Assembly: GCA_026826555.1 (NCBI GenBank)
Contig: JAKSZT010037307.1
Location: forward strand, 1,317,879-1,381,878
DNA length: 64,000 nt
Direction: 5' to 3'
Origin: Tolypeutes matacus
Taxonomy: Eukaryota; Chordata; Mammalia; Cingulata; Chlamyphoridae
The notes below the pieces were generated by a model. That model did no database searches. It saw only the letters and a list, made by a program, of their open reading frames with translations, and was not told the DNA's origin. Positions 10,060 through 22,200 of this stretch are shown here, one piece after another (position 1 is the first letter of the stretch; every line of letters starts with the position of its first letter). The translations under genes were made by a program, and so were the position numbers.

Positions 10060-12840
10060 CAATTAAAAAAAAAAACAGAACAGTTTCCAGTCATCAAAAT
10101 GATGGCGTGAGCTGCTCCAGGGCTCTGTCCCTGCACAGAAGCTTTAAGCAACAAACAAGCACTCAAAGAACCATCTTTCTCAAAGTTCCAGAAAACAGTT
10201 AAATGGTTGCAGTTACAGAGCAAGCACTGAATCAAGAAAACGGCAACTAAAAATGCTCTGGCATTCAAGGAAATCTGTCATAACACTAGGGAGATTCAAG
10301 CTTAAGGAACAAACACCTCAGTGTCTAAATTTTAAAGATAATACAATCAAATGTCAAAATGTCCAGGTTTCAGAAGAAGATTACAAAACATACAAAGAAA
10401 CAGGAAATGATGGCTTGTGTAAAGGAGTAGGATAAAGAATGAGAAATCATCAAAGTGGAAGACCAGAGCTTGGACATATCAGACAATTTAAAAAATGACC
10501 TAAGTATGTTCAAATGGCTAACGGAAAACATGGACATAGAACTAAAGGAAATCAGGAACATGATAGATAAACACCAACAAAATATAAATAAAGAGATGGA
10601 AATCATGAAAAGGAACCAAATAGATCTGAAGAGTACAGTAAGAGACATAAATCATTCCTTAGAGGGATTCAACAGCAGGTTGGAGCTGGCAGAACTTGAA
10701 CATAAGACATTTGAAATCATCCAGTATGAGGAACAGAAAGAGGAAAGAATGAAGAAAAGTAAATAGAGCCTGAGGAGCCTCTGGGACACCACCAGGTGTA
10801 CCAATACATGCATTGTGAGAGTCCCAGAAGGACAAGAGAGAAAGGGGCAGACAGAATATTCAAGGAAATAATGGCTGAAAGCTTCCCAAATTTAACAAAA
10901 GGCATGAATATACACATCTAAGATGCCTGGCAAACTCTAAAGAGCATAAACCCAAAATAGAGGCACGACTATTGAAGTCTTTTGCCCATTTTTAAAATTG
11001 GGTTGTCTTTTGTTGTAAAGTTAAAGAATTTCTTTATATATTCTGGATTTTAAACCTTTATCAGATATGTGATTTCCAAATATTTTCCCCCATTTGTAGG
11101 TTGTTGTTTTACTTTCATGATAAATTCCTTTGACACACAAAAGTTTTAAATTTTGATGAGGTCTCATTTGCCTATTTTTTTCTTTTGTTGCTTGTGCTTT
11201 GAGTATAAAGTCTAAGAAATCATTGCTCAGCTTAACAACAAAAAGACAAACAACCCAATTAAAATATGGGCAAAAGACTTGAACAGGCATTTCTCCAAAG
11301 TAAATATACAAATGGCCAGAGAGCACATGAAAAGATGCTCAACATCATTAGCAATCAGGGAAATGCAAATCAAAACCACAATGAGATACCACTTCATACC
11401 CATTAGAATGGCGGTTACTAAACAAACAAACAAAAACAGAAAATAACAAGTGTTGGAGAGGATGCAGAGAAACAGGCACACTCATTCATTGCTAGTGGTG
11501 ATGCAAAATGGTGCAGCTGCTATGGAAGACAGCTTGGCAGTTTCTCAGAAAGCTAAGTATAGAATTATCATGAGACCCAGCAATTCCAGTACTCAGTATA
11601 GATCCAGAGAGTGAAAACAGGGACTCAGATATTTGTGTACTAGTGTTCACAGCAGCATTGTTCACAATTGCCAAAAGATGGAAGCAACCCAAGTGTCCAT
11701 TAACCAATGAATGTATAAATAAAATGTGGTGTATACATACAATGGGATATTATTCAGGAATGAAGTCCTGATAAATGTGACAACATGGATGAACCTTGAA
11801 GACGTCATGTTGAGTGAAATAAGCCAGACACAAAAGGACAAATATTGTATAGTCTCACTAATATGAACTAAATATGATGAATAAACTCAAGGGGGTAAAA
11901 TCTAGAGAATAGGTTACTAGGAAATAAAATGTGGGTTTAGAATGGGAGCTGATACTTAATGTATGTAGCATTATTACCAAGGTTAATTGTAAAAGTGTGG
12001 AAAACAGTTGAAAGTAACACATTATACCGAGCATAACTAACACTGCTGATTTATAAAATTGTTTGTGACTGAAAGGGATAGTCTTGGACATAAATGTCAA
12101 TTGAAAGGAAACTAGAGAATAATCTAGGAAATGTATAAGTGATTTCAGTGGTGGATGAACATTGTGATTAATAGTATAAATAGAAGAATGTTCTTTTACA
12201 AAGTGCTAAGAATATGGTGATACACAGGAATATTACAACTAATATAACTTATGGATGATAGTTAACAGTAATATTGTAATATTTTGCAGCAATGGCAAGA
12301 AGATATTTAATTTTAAGGGACAATAGGGGGATATAAAGGGGTATAGGATTTTTCCTTTTGGAGTAATAAAAACGTTCTAAAATTGACTGAGGTGAGGACA
12401 GCACAACTCTGTGATGAAAATGAGAGCCACTGAGTGTACACTTTGAAAGGACTGTGCTAAGCATGGGGCTGTGTAACACAGGGCATCCTGTGGTGGAAGA
12501 CGGACTGCGGTTAACAGGACAAATATGAGGAAAGTTCTTTCATGAATGACAACAAATATATAATACTAATACATAGTAATCGGGTTGGGGGAAAAATACA
12601 CCAAGTGTAAGATCTGGGCTATAGTTAGTAGTAATATTTTGACTATGCTGTTTCATAGCTTGTAACAAATGTTTCACAGCAATGCAGGGTGTTGGAGGTG
12701 GGGAGATGTATGGGAGCCCTGTATGATGATATGCATGATTGTTTTGTAAATTCAAAACTTTTACTATACACTTATTTTTTTATGTATGTTGATGTATAAA
12801 TGATACACATCAATAAAATTTTATTAGAGTTCTAAAATTC
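10060..12840 (+). mobile_element. Old rearranged L1: 5' part, inverted ORF2 piece, then 3' part
   Basis: From left to right: a 5' UTR and ORF1 part in sense (about 10060-10965); an ORF2 segment in antisense (about 10978-11226); then sense ORF2 from about 11229 into a long 3' UTR ending near 12835 (CATCAATAAAATTTTATT). The antisense and sense pieces meet at the same ORF2 region, so the region is duplicated as inverted arms. That layout fits twin priming. The missing middle of the element, or a second insertion, must explain the ORF1 part. All frames are decayed. Confidence 0.75.
10455..10766 (+). pseudogene. L1 ORF1 remnant (coiled-coil part)
   Basis: An open stretch of about 103 residues, rich in E, K and N, with the heptad-like pattern of the L1 ORF1p coiled coil (for example NMDIELKEIRNMIDKHQQN). 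A stop at 10764-10766 and later frame breaks remove the RNA-binding domain, traces of which follow to about 10930. Confidence 0.7.
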
Positions 12841-12866
12841 TATTTATGTTAATAGGATGCTGCATA

Positions 12867-12893
12867 TCTATATCTATCCATCTATCTATCTAA
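12867..12893. repeat. (ATCT)n short tandem repeat
   Basis: Imperfect tetranucleotide run just after the end of the old L1. Confidence 0.85.
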
Positions 12894-13469
12894 TCAAACT
12901 TGATTTGAAAGAACACGCTCTCTAGCCCTGGGGGCCTGGGGTGGGAGGGGTGGCAGAACAAGAGACGGTGGATTTCTGTGCAGGCAAGGGGAGTGGGGAG
13001 CTACAGTCAGTTCTTGGGCTGTGGAGTGTCCTCAAGAAGGGTTTTAGGCACCTCCACACTGTACCCCCTCCCGCACTGTACCCTCTCCCGCAGCTTGAGG
13101 ACTTGAAATGCTCCCACCGAAATGTCCGTGCTGAGATGGGGACTCACTGCCATCTGTCAGAGAGCCGGAGCCCGTGCCTGGGCGTCCCTTGGTCCCGCTC
13201 GACATCTGGAGAATACCAGTCTCATGGCGGTAGCAGCCACTTTCTCTGGCCCTCCCCCTCAGGGTCTATGCACCTGACCCCTTGGCTGTGCAGTGCAAAA
13301 GCTGGGTACCTGAGGTAGCTGGGAGGAAGCTAGCTCGGAGTCTGGTGCTTTCTGTTTGACTCACCACTTTCCCCTTCACCCAGGAACCCCATGTGTGCCC
13401 TGGGGCCCCACTGGAGTCAAGGCCCTGGGCTGAAGTCAGCCTCCGTGGCCTGATCACCTGCCTCCAGGG

Positions 13470-13570
13470 TGGGGTGGCAGGGGACTGGGTTCAAACCCCA
13501 GCATGGCCACTTGCTAACTGTGTGATCTTGGGCAGGTTAAGCCTCAGTCTCCTCATCTGTATAGTGGGCC
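13470..13570 (+). repeat. MIR SINE fragment
   Basis: It has the MIR core order: GGGTTCAAACCCCAGC, GCCACTTGCTAACTGTGTGA, CTTGGGCAGGTTAAGCCTCA, then CCTCATCTGTATAGTGGG. Confidence 0.8.
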
Positions 13571-14139
13571 AAGGCAGGCAACCCCGATGTGCCAGAGTTT
13601 ATCACAGTGTGTGGGCCTCACCCACGGCAGAGGCCTGTTGTTACCAGTGCTCAGACCACCCAGCTTCACCTCAAGCCCCAGCTAGAACCCTGGACCCCAC
13701 TGTGGTCCTGGCCTCGCCCCCACACCCTATATCCAAGCCCCCAGCAACGGCTGAGTCAGTTCTATTCCTGAATGCCTGGTGCCACCGCTCTAGCCCCCAG
13801 CCACCTCTAAACCCTGGGCAGCTGTAGCTCCCTGGCCCCTCATCCAGGCCCAGCCCCCCACCCCAGCAACCACAGAGTCCTCAGTGCCTTCCGGACCCTG
13901 TAACTCACCTTGAAGACTTAGTTTTAGGCCTCCGGTAACCAGAAATGCATTCAGAACTCAAGCCAGGGCACCTCCTACCACCTCACCCCTCCACATCCCC
14001 GCCCAGGTACCCCCAGGCCCCAGGCTTTTGCCCAGACCGTCTCCATTGCCTGGCATACCCCTGCCCCGTGCTCTCCCCTTCTGGGGCCCGGGGCCACTTG
14101 GCCTGTGCTGATCCAAGCTCAGCCAACATCTGAAAGCAC

Positions 14140-14310
14140 GTCCCCTAACCTTTCTCAGCCAGTTTCCCCATTTGTAAAACGGGAGGATTCAGTCTCTGCC
14201 CTGTGGAGTGTCATGAGGGTTGGCACTTGGCTTGGGGTGTACTATTCAAGCTCCTCCACCTGGTGTGGTGTCATTGGTGCCTGGCACATAGTAGGGCTTG
14301 GGAGACTGAG
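14140..14310 (+). repeat. MIR SINE fragment with 3' tail
   Basis: It runs from TTTCCCCATTTGTAAAACGG through TCATGAGGGTTGGCACTTGG to GTGCCTGGCACATAGTAGGG, the usual order of a sense MIR. Confidence 0.75.
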
Positions 14311-15689
14311 GCCCTGCCCCTGTGCTGCACACACCTTGGGAGAGGAGCCCATCAAGGCAGCCACTGGGCATCTAAAAGCCCTCTGGGGGCAGCCCTGGTG
14401 GCCACTGTTCCTGCTCTGAGGTCCCAGGGCCAGGTGGACCACCGCACTGAGCTCAGCAGGGGTGGCCCAGGACCTAGCTATACCGGCCTAGGCGTGACAG
14501 TCGAATGGTACCGATGGCAGCCTCACCCTCCCTTCCAGTCCCACTGTGCACCTGACCCACAACTACACCTCACTGAGCCTTGGTTTCCTCAAGTGCAAAG
14601 TGGGGATGATTTGAAAAACAAAACAAAACAAAAAAACCCTCTATGGGGCTATATGAAGATTAAAACTAATAAATGCAGAGCAGCTGCTCAGGACGCAGCA
14701 CCCAGCAGGAACTCAAGAAAGGATGGCAAGGATGTGGAGGAGGGGAAGGCAGGCCTGACCGGGCTGCTGGGATCCCTCAGCAGGCTGCAAGGTCCAGGGC
14801 AAGCAAGGCTCCCTGCGGCGGCAGGTCAGGGCGCCCTCTGCTTGCTCAGGTAGCTCAGCCTTATGCCAACTTCCCAGAACAGCAGGGGGACCTGGCTGCC
14901 TCTCCAAGCTCCAACAGGCCAGACTATTCTTGGAAAGCAAGGTGACATGGGGGTGGGGTCTGCAGCTTGGGAAGGAAGGGCTGGAGGCTGCGAGTTAGGA
15001 GAGAGACCTAAGGTTAAGCCCCAGCCCAGCTCCTCTCCTGCTGAGCCTGAATTTCCTCATCTACAGCACAAGGATCAGATCTGTCCACACAGCCAGACAC
15101 CGCAGCTGGGCTAATATGGCCGACAAGGGCCCATAAGCCTGGCCCAGAGGACTTCATGGGCCAGAATCCCTGGGTTTTGGGACCACAGGAGCAGCATCCA
15201 GTTAACTGAACACGAGCCCTTGGAAGCAGTGAGGACCGAGGTGAGCCCTGGACCAGAAGTCAGGAGGCCAGTGCTGCATGATCTGTAGAGAGGGAGGGTC
15301 AGGGACAGGACAGGAGCCGTACTACGATCCATCCTTTCCAGCAGACACGCTCTCTTGACTTCATCCAAAACATACCCAGGGGATTCAAGGCCAAGTTGAC
15401 CCTTAAGTCCAGGGGTCCTGACTGTCCACTCGCCTAGATTCTCAGCTTGCAGACCCAGCTTGAGGCGCATCAGCCCATGTCTGACCTCCCAGGAACTCTC
15501 CAAGTAGCCCCTGGCCAAGTGGGCTGGGGCCTCCATAGCCCCTGATCTAGAGTGGGGTCCTGGTCCCAGACTGGACAGAGAATCCAAAACTTTGTCCTTG
15601 AAAATTCTTCCAGCTTCTGCCCATTGTCCAATTTCAAAGCCATTTCCCCATTTTTAGGTATTTACAACAGCGCTCCATTCTCCTACCAA

Positions 15690-16022
15690 TATCTGTATGA
15701 GTTTCCTACTGCCACTGTAACAAATTACCATGATCTCAGTGGCTTAAAACAACACATCTCACGGTTCTAGAGCCTGGAAGTCCAAAATCATCCCTTGACT
15801 TGTGGCCCCTTCCACCAGCAATCACTTCAACCTCTGCTTCTATTGTCACACCTTTCTCTCACTCTGACTTTCCTGCCTCCCTCTTATAAGGACCTTGTGA
15901 CTGTATGGGCCCACCCAGGATAATCCAGAACACTCTTCCCATCTTCTGATCCTTAACTTAATCATAGGTTTCAGGGACTAAAATGTGGACATCTTTGGGA
16001 GCCACTATTCTGCCCACTGCAG
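15690..16022 (+). mobile_element. Ancient mammalian interspersed repeat, probably LTR-type
   Basis: Diagnostic strings are TGTAACAAATTACCATGATC, GTGGCTTAAAACAACACATC, CTTATAAGGACCTTGTGACT, GGGCCCACCCAGGATAATCC and GCCACTATTCTGCCCACTGC. I recognise this as a common, old mammalian dispersed family but do not trust my memory for the name. Confidence 0.75.
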
Positions 16023-19000
16023 GAAGGGTAAGGTTCATTTGCCAGCCCCAAGTCTAGCCCAGAGGGCTTCTCCAGGGTTGAGGGGTCACCAGGGGATCAG
16101 GCTGCTGTCCTGGCCAACACCCTGGCCAGGGCCCAGAGCTCCAGGAAACCTAGTACCTGCCCCTGTCGCCAAGGACAGACTGTTCTTCTGGTATGGCCGC
16201 CATGCAGGGGCTAGGTGCACTTGAGCCCTCGAAGTGGCCATGGCTCAACTGAACAGCTGCCTGGCTTGGACAGGAGGCCAGGCCTCTCAACTTCCTCTCC
16301 CCGCTGACTGGATACCCAAGAGCTACCGTCAGGTCTGATGTGAGCCACACGGGAAGTTCCAGCACCAGAAAACACATGCACGGTTGACTTACTGGTAGAC
16401 CTTTTCTGGGTGTGCCAGACCCACATGAGATCCTGGAGCGATAAGGGAGACAGGAAGGTTTCTAAATGAATGGGGCAGAATGCCATGGGTGGCAGCAGAG
16501 GTATGGGCTGGGGACAGGCAGGGAGAACACAGAGGTCAGGCTGGGTGCCCCAGAGGAAGTATTTATGTTGGAGCTTGAAGAAAGGGATCATTTGGATGAG
16601 CAGTGGTGAACAAGGGCACTCCCAGGAGACTGCCTGGGCAAAGGGAGGGAGGCGTGTTCAGGGAATGGAGTATGAAGGGAGGCTGGAGTCCAAGGCACGG
16701 AAGGAGAAAAGAATCTGATGGTGGATGGGGAAGGACTGCCTGGGGGGATTGAAGGGTTTCCCGCCTCAGGCCAGCAGTTCTCAAACCTTGATGGTAGCCT
16801 ATTCAGAACACTGATGGGGCCTGGGGAGGGGTCCCCAGGGCCTTCCCTATAGCTCCCCATCCCACCTCTTCAGACCTGGACTCTGAAGGGCACAGAACCA
16901 CATTCAGGTCACAGGGAACGAGCCAAGGGTTCAGGGCAGGGACTGGGGGCAATTGAGGTGGACTGGGATCCAAGAGGGAATGAGGAAGCAGGATTTCTTT
17001 CAGTTAGGGGGCTGGGGGCACATTGCAATAAAGTAGCCAGACAGGCCCCACAGAGAAACCCAAAGGAAGCTGAGAAGAGTATCCAACTGTGAGGCAAGGC
17101 CTCAGCTTCCCCAGCTGTCAGAAAAGCAGGTGGAACTGCTCTCCCGGAGTGTATCCAGCAAGGACTCCTGCACCCCCTGCTCAGGCTCGGGACTCCACTA
17201 AGGTGGCTGGGTGGGCAACAGGCACATCCCTCGAGACCTCTGGGGCCCGCAGAGCCCGGGTGCCATCAGTTCCACATCCTCCTGCCATTCTGCCTCCACA
17301 GACTCTATGACATGCCAGAGGAGGCAGCTCAAGTCCCCAGGTCCAGCCCCAGAAGGGAGGGAGGGGACAGGCACGTGAGCCTGGCCCTCTGAGCCGAAGC
17401 CACCAGCTGCCCTGGTGAAGAGGGCAGAGGATGGGCTGAGGTGAGATTCTGGGATGCCAGGCTACCAGCCTCCTGGTAGCTTCACCTCCAGAGGGCAGAG
17501 AGAGGTGCAGGGCCCAAGACTGAAAACCCCTACCTTCCCTCCTCCCCAGACTGTCCCGTGTCTCTGCCTTGTGGGCAAGTGTTGGTGCTGAGCCCCAGAT
17601 AGCCACTTGAGGGTGTGGGTCCTCCCGGGCCTACCTCCAGGGCAGGCAATATGCTCACTCACCTCATGAAAGAAACCCTACGGGCTTCTCACAACCATCC
17701 CATGAGATAAAGCGCTTAGCCCCATTTCTCAGGCTTGGAAACCAAAGGCTGAGGAAGGTGAAGCCATCTGTCCAAGGTCACATCCTGGAGAGGGCTGGGT
17801 CCCAGATTTGAACCCAGGCTGGTGGGGCTGCAACATCAGGGCTTAACCTTCAGTTTCAGGGCCCATGGCCTGAGGCCCCACCCTGCCAGTACACTTGGCC
17901 TCGACCTCTTCCCCAGCAGAGTCAAGTCCCTGGTTTTCTGGAAAGTGCCCCCAAGGGTAGCTCCTGCTCAGTGACCCTAGCTCTCCCTAGACTGTCACCC
18001 TCCATCATCACATATTCTTAGGGGTGCCATACCTACATGCTCGCCAATGTATCTGGTATGGTGTAGGAGCACCATACCTACAATATCTCGCCTTGAGAGT
18101 CAGCTTCTCGAGGGACAGGCGCTGCCCAAAGTCTCCCTGCAAGGCACAGCTCTGGAACCCAGGTCTCCTGCCCACCATGCCACACTGCCTCTGGCTACTG
18201 CACTACGGAGAGGAAGTCAGGCAGAACGAGCCAGCCTGCTCTGCCATGCCCCTTGGGCCACCCTGATTTGGACTCACACTGGCACCCACCAATCTGGGAC
18301 TTTCCTGTCACTCTGGACCAAAAGGCTGAGCCTCTGGGACTCCTAGTGGCCACAGCCTGCACTGACCAGAGCTGGGATGGAGGCCATAACCTGGTGCCTA
18401 CTCTCCTCAGCCCCAACCAAGGGCAGATGGGTTATTTGGGGATAAAAAGTAAACAAAAACCCTACTCAAGTCCTTAGGTAAGTGTATGTGGGCCTGTGAC
18501 CCCAGAACCATGCTGCAAGAACTCTCAGCAGCCCTGCCACCTCCACGGAGCAGGCAGCTGTGCCTGAGCTGAAGCTCAGATGAGGTACCTGTGCTTGGAG
18601 CCAGGGCAGTGTGCAGGAGGGTGCTCAGACAGTGGAGGTTGCAGGAGACCCTGGGAGGGAGCTGCTCAGTACCCAGCACCGAGGCATCCGAGGCCAGCAG
18701 CAAGGGCCCTGTGCCTGCCTCCACGGTGCTCCCCTAGGCCCCCAGCAGGGGGGCACTGCGGCCAGCCTTGCTGTGGCAGAAGGAAGCTCTTACCTGCCCA
18801 TCCCAGCACTGCCAGGAGACGGGAGAGGTTAGGGATCCACAAATCACAGCTACAAAAGCATGAGGTCCCCCTTTGTCGGTCTCTCGACACTTTACTTGCC
18901 CTATTTCCCAACACTTTCCCAGAAGCTCCGGCTGTCCCTGTTCCACCAACAGAGACCCTGAGCAGTCTGTCCTCAGCCCACTGTTGTGATGGAGCCAAAC

Positions 19001-19195
19001 TGGGAAGCCTGAGTCAGCCTTTGGCTGCCCCTGCTCTCTGCTGCCCAGGAACGACACCCTCACCCTCACTTCTACCCCCAAGACTCCTAGAAACACGGAG
19101 AATGGGGAATCGCAGGCCACAGGAAACACTGAGAGCACCTGGGCTTCCGGAAGGTGCCATTCACCTCCCTCTGGGCAGCATTCCAGGAAGGAGGC
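16023..19195. other. Intergenic and/or HEMK1 3' UTR
   Basis: HEMK1 is transcribed leftward into this interval, so part of it must be its 3' UTR. I found no clear minus-strand AATAAA (TTTATT on the plus strand) close to the stop, so the gene end is not placed. A plus-strand AATAAA at about 17029 has no gene to go with it. Confidence 0.4.
17685..17835 (-). repeat. MIR SINE fragment, antisense
   Basis: Read on the plus strand it gives the reverse of MIR: CACAACCATCCCATGAGATA, GCTGAGGAAGGTGAAGCCAT, TGTCCAAGGTCACATCCTGG, GATTTGAACCCAGGCTGGTG. Confidence 0.8.
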
Positions 19196-19289
19196 TCAGT
19201 CAGGCTCTTGGGCAGCCCAGGGCCCTGACCAGGGGTCCATGAGGCAGCCATGCTGTGGTCGAGACTTCCGGATGAGCAGGAACCGGGGC
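19196..19289 (-). CDS. HEMK1: HEMK1 terminal coding exon 10 (residues 328-358)
   Basis: 94 bases. It begins [11 protein letters not shown] and then continues for QHGCLMDPW and [10 protein letters not shown] to TGA at 19198-19196. The acceptor is CCTCAG after a short pyrimidine tract. The part after RKSRP goes past where I recall the human protein ending, so the extension could be real in this lineage or a stop lost here. Confidence 0.85.
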
Positions 19290-22200
19290 CTGAGGAAGCA
19301 GGGACAAGGGGCCTGTTACTGCCTTGGCCCCGGGGAATGAAAGCAGGGGGTGGCACCAGTGCACTCCAGTCATGGCCACTGTGGCCAGCACAGGTGAGGA
19401 TGGCCTGGGGGCAAGGACGGATGGCTGTGGCGGCTGGGGGATGGGCAGAGCCTTACCTCCCACAGAAGTCCCTGCGTACGGCCACGAGATCAAGGCAGAG
19501 GTGCGGCTGGCTCTGAAGCCAGCTTCCAATGAGCTCCGGGTGCCTTGGTTCCACTTCCAAGAAGATACTTCTATGTGGCAGAGAGCAGCTGGGTTGGCTC
19601 AACTGGGAAGGGCCAGGACCTGCGCTTCTGGGTTGCCCGGGCTGGGAGGGTGGGCACAGAATGCCTGCTTGGACGTGCCCAGGCACACTGGGAGGGGAGG
19701 AGGCCTACCCCACCCATACCCGGAGTCCTTCAGGAGCTGGGGTGCCAGGGCCAGGATGTGGGTGATGACGTCCATGCCCTCCTCCCCTCCATCCAGGGCT
19801 GCTGGGTCTTCATAGCTGGAGGGGAGAAGAGCGGGAGGTGAGAGCTGGGAGAGGGGGTGCCCGAAGAGTGTGGAGGAGCTGGGCAGGCCCTGCATGAAGG
19901 AGGCCCACGTAACTCACACTCTGGGCTGAGAGGCAAGTCTGAGGACCCACAGGAGGTGGCTCCCAAATGGACAGGAGCTCCTAGTCCCCATCTCCTGGGG
20001 CAGTGCCTCTACCAGGCAATGGCCAGCATGCTCGGCGAAGCCCATCACCTGGCAGCCTTCGGGGTACGAGAGGCTTCTCACACCAAGGACAAGAAGCTGT
20101 TCCCGCTCTTGTCTGAGGACACAGCGGCATGAGGACTGGAGCCAGCCCCGACCACTCCTGAGAGGCCGGGAAGGGAGAGCCAGCACCCCAGCCCGCAGTA
20201 CCCTCGCCCTGGCCAAGGGCTCCTGGGCTCTGCCCAGTTTTCAGCCTGTTTGAGAGGAGGATGGCTCTCTTCAGAGCCTGGACTAGGGTCCTCGTCCCAG
20301 CTGTCCCACTGAGCCTCAGTCTTCAGTAAAATACGCTCTCTGTGTGTGTGGAGAATTGCAACTGACAACAGCGCCCACCTTCTGAGCACCTTTAGAGTTG
20401 CAAGTCCTCCTTGTGGCCCTCCCCTCTCACAGGAGGGAAGAGGCTCAGAGGTCCAGCGGCCATCCCATGGTCTTCAGTGGGAAGAAGCTGAACCCAAGTA
20501 GGTCTGGGGCTCTAGAGTACATCCTCTTTCAACACCACTGCCCCTTTCAGCCCCCACCCCACCCCCGACGGTGGGGTCCTCAAGGGCAGGCTCCTCCCAC
20601 TGGGCCTCCCTGTCCCATCCCATGTAGTACCTGCAGATCTCAGGAGCCAGCTGCGCCATGTCCTGGTGGAAGACATAGGGAGGGTTGCTGACAATCAGGT
20701 CCACGGGGCCCCTGGGCAGAAGGTGTGCCCAGCTCCTCTCTGTGGTGAGAGAAGGGGATGCAGAGGGGACTGGGCCCTCTGGGAGGGAAGGTGTGGTTGC
20801 TCTATCTGCCACACTGGCCCCTGGGCACCCCCACCCCCACCCCCACCAGCCATGCCCTGGGCCTATCTCAGGAACCCCGATAAGCCAGCCTTGCAGACTG
20901 GTGCCCTGGGTCCCCAGCTATAGCCTGGTTGAGAGCCTCCGTGCTCTATCTCCTCTGCCTATCAAAAAGCTCCTGAATAGGCAAGACTTAGCTCAGGAAG
21001 CCCTTCCTGATCGCCTGGGCAAAGCTGAGAGCCCCCCTCCTCTGCAGCACTGGCCTCGTCACACTGGGCCAACACGAACTGAGAGGGGAGGGCAGACCTG
21101 GCCTCGGCCACCTGCTTCCTGATGGCTCCGTTTACTGGTTCCACCCTATGCCAGGTGCTACACCAGGTATATTCTACTTTAGGAAGGGGGCACCCGAGGC
21201 TCGAGGCACCTCTGGGTACACAGTGCGACCTTGACAACACTCTAAAAAGGTCACAGCTGAGCCATGCAGTGCCTGGGCCACTTCTTCCCGGACCAGGCAG
21301 GGGTGGGGTGGGGTGGGGGGGTTTGAGCAGTTTAGTCCTAATGGCCTTCTCTTGAGTTCTTGCTTGTCTCCTGCCAACAAGCAAGTCCTAGTTAAACTCA
21401 TTAGTAACCGGGATTCAGGAGGTAATTACCAGAGACCCTGTGGCTGGTGCCCTCGTGGGTCCCCTCGCGGGTAGGTCAGCCCGGGAGACACCAGGAGTCT
21501 CTAACAGTGACTTGCTCACCCCCTCCAGGACAGGCGTGCGTGTGAATGTGAGCCCTCCCTCCACCCACCCTGGGGCCTCACCTACCCAGCAGGACCCCCA
21601 CCTCAGGGAAGAAAGGTAGGGGAGGGTACCTAAGGTCACGTCAAGAAGGACAATCTGAATCCTGTTCTGCAACCGAAGCCTGGAGAAATGGGGAGGAGGG
21701 GCCTGAGCACGGGGAGGGGGCAGGCCCCTCTCTTGGCTACAAGGGCCAGGAGGGACAGCAGAACCTTCTTGGACCAGCAGGACACCCAGGGCCACTGTCT
21801 ACTCGTGGCCCCGTGGGGTCCATCCCAGGCTGCCCATCCCCACCCCACCCCTCTCCTGGAAGTAGAAATCAGACACCCAGGGGATTGATAAACTCGAGGC
21901 CAGGCCTCAGAGCCCTCTCCCCCACCCTGGCCCTCTGCACCCCCAAGCCTGCCTACCTTTGAGCGTTCTCATGGGTCAGGCAGATGGCGGCCTCCCCCTT
22001 ATCCACAGCAATAACTTGGCTCTGTCCCAAGAATAAACGAGGGGTAGGTGGGAAGCAGGATGTCCCATGAGCCTGGGCCTGAGGAGCAGGGCCCTCCCCT
22101 AATCTCCTACTAGGAGAGGAAGGAAATGCCCACGGCCTTTCCCACTGTGGCCAGGGGCTAGCCAGGTGGATGGCAATGGGAGTTAGAGGCTGTGATGACG

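Larger units (their letters stand above)
12894..15690. other. Intergenic between L1 and an ancient repeat; no gene
   Basis: Apart from MIR copies this is moderately GC-rich DNA with C- and T-rich stretches. A short tandem (CTGTACCC(C)CTCCCGCA) occurs near 13060-13092. I see no exon. Confidence 0.45.

Noticed and set aside
17029..17034. AATAAA as the end of a plus-strand gene
   Set aside because: No exon upstream on the plus strand can be linked to it.
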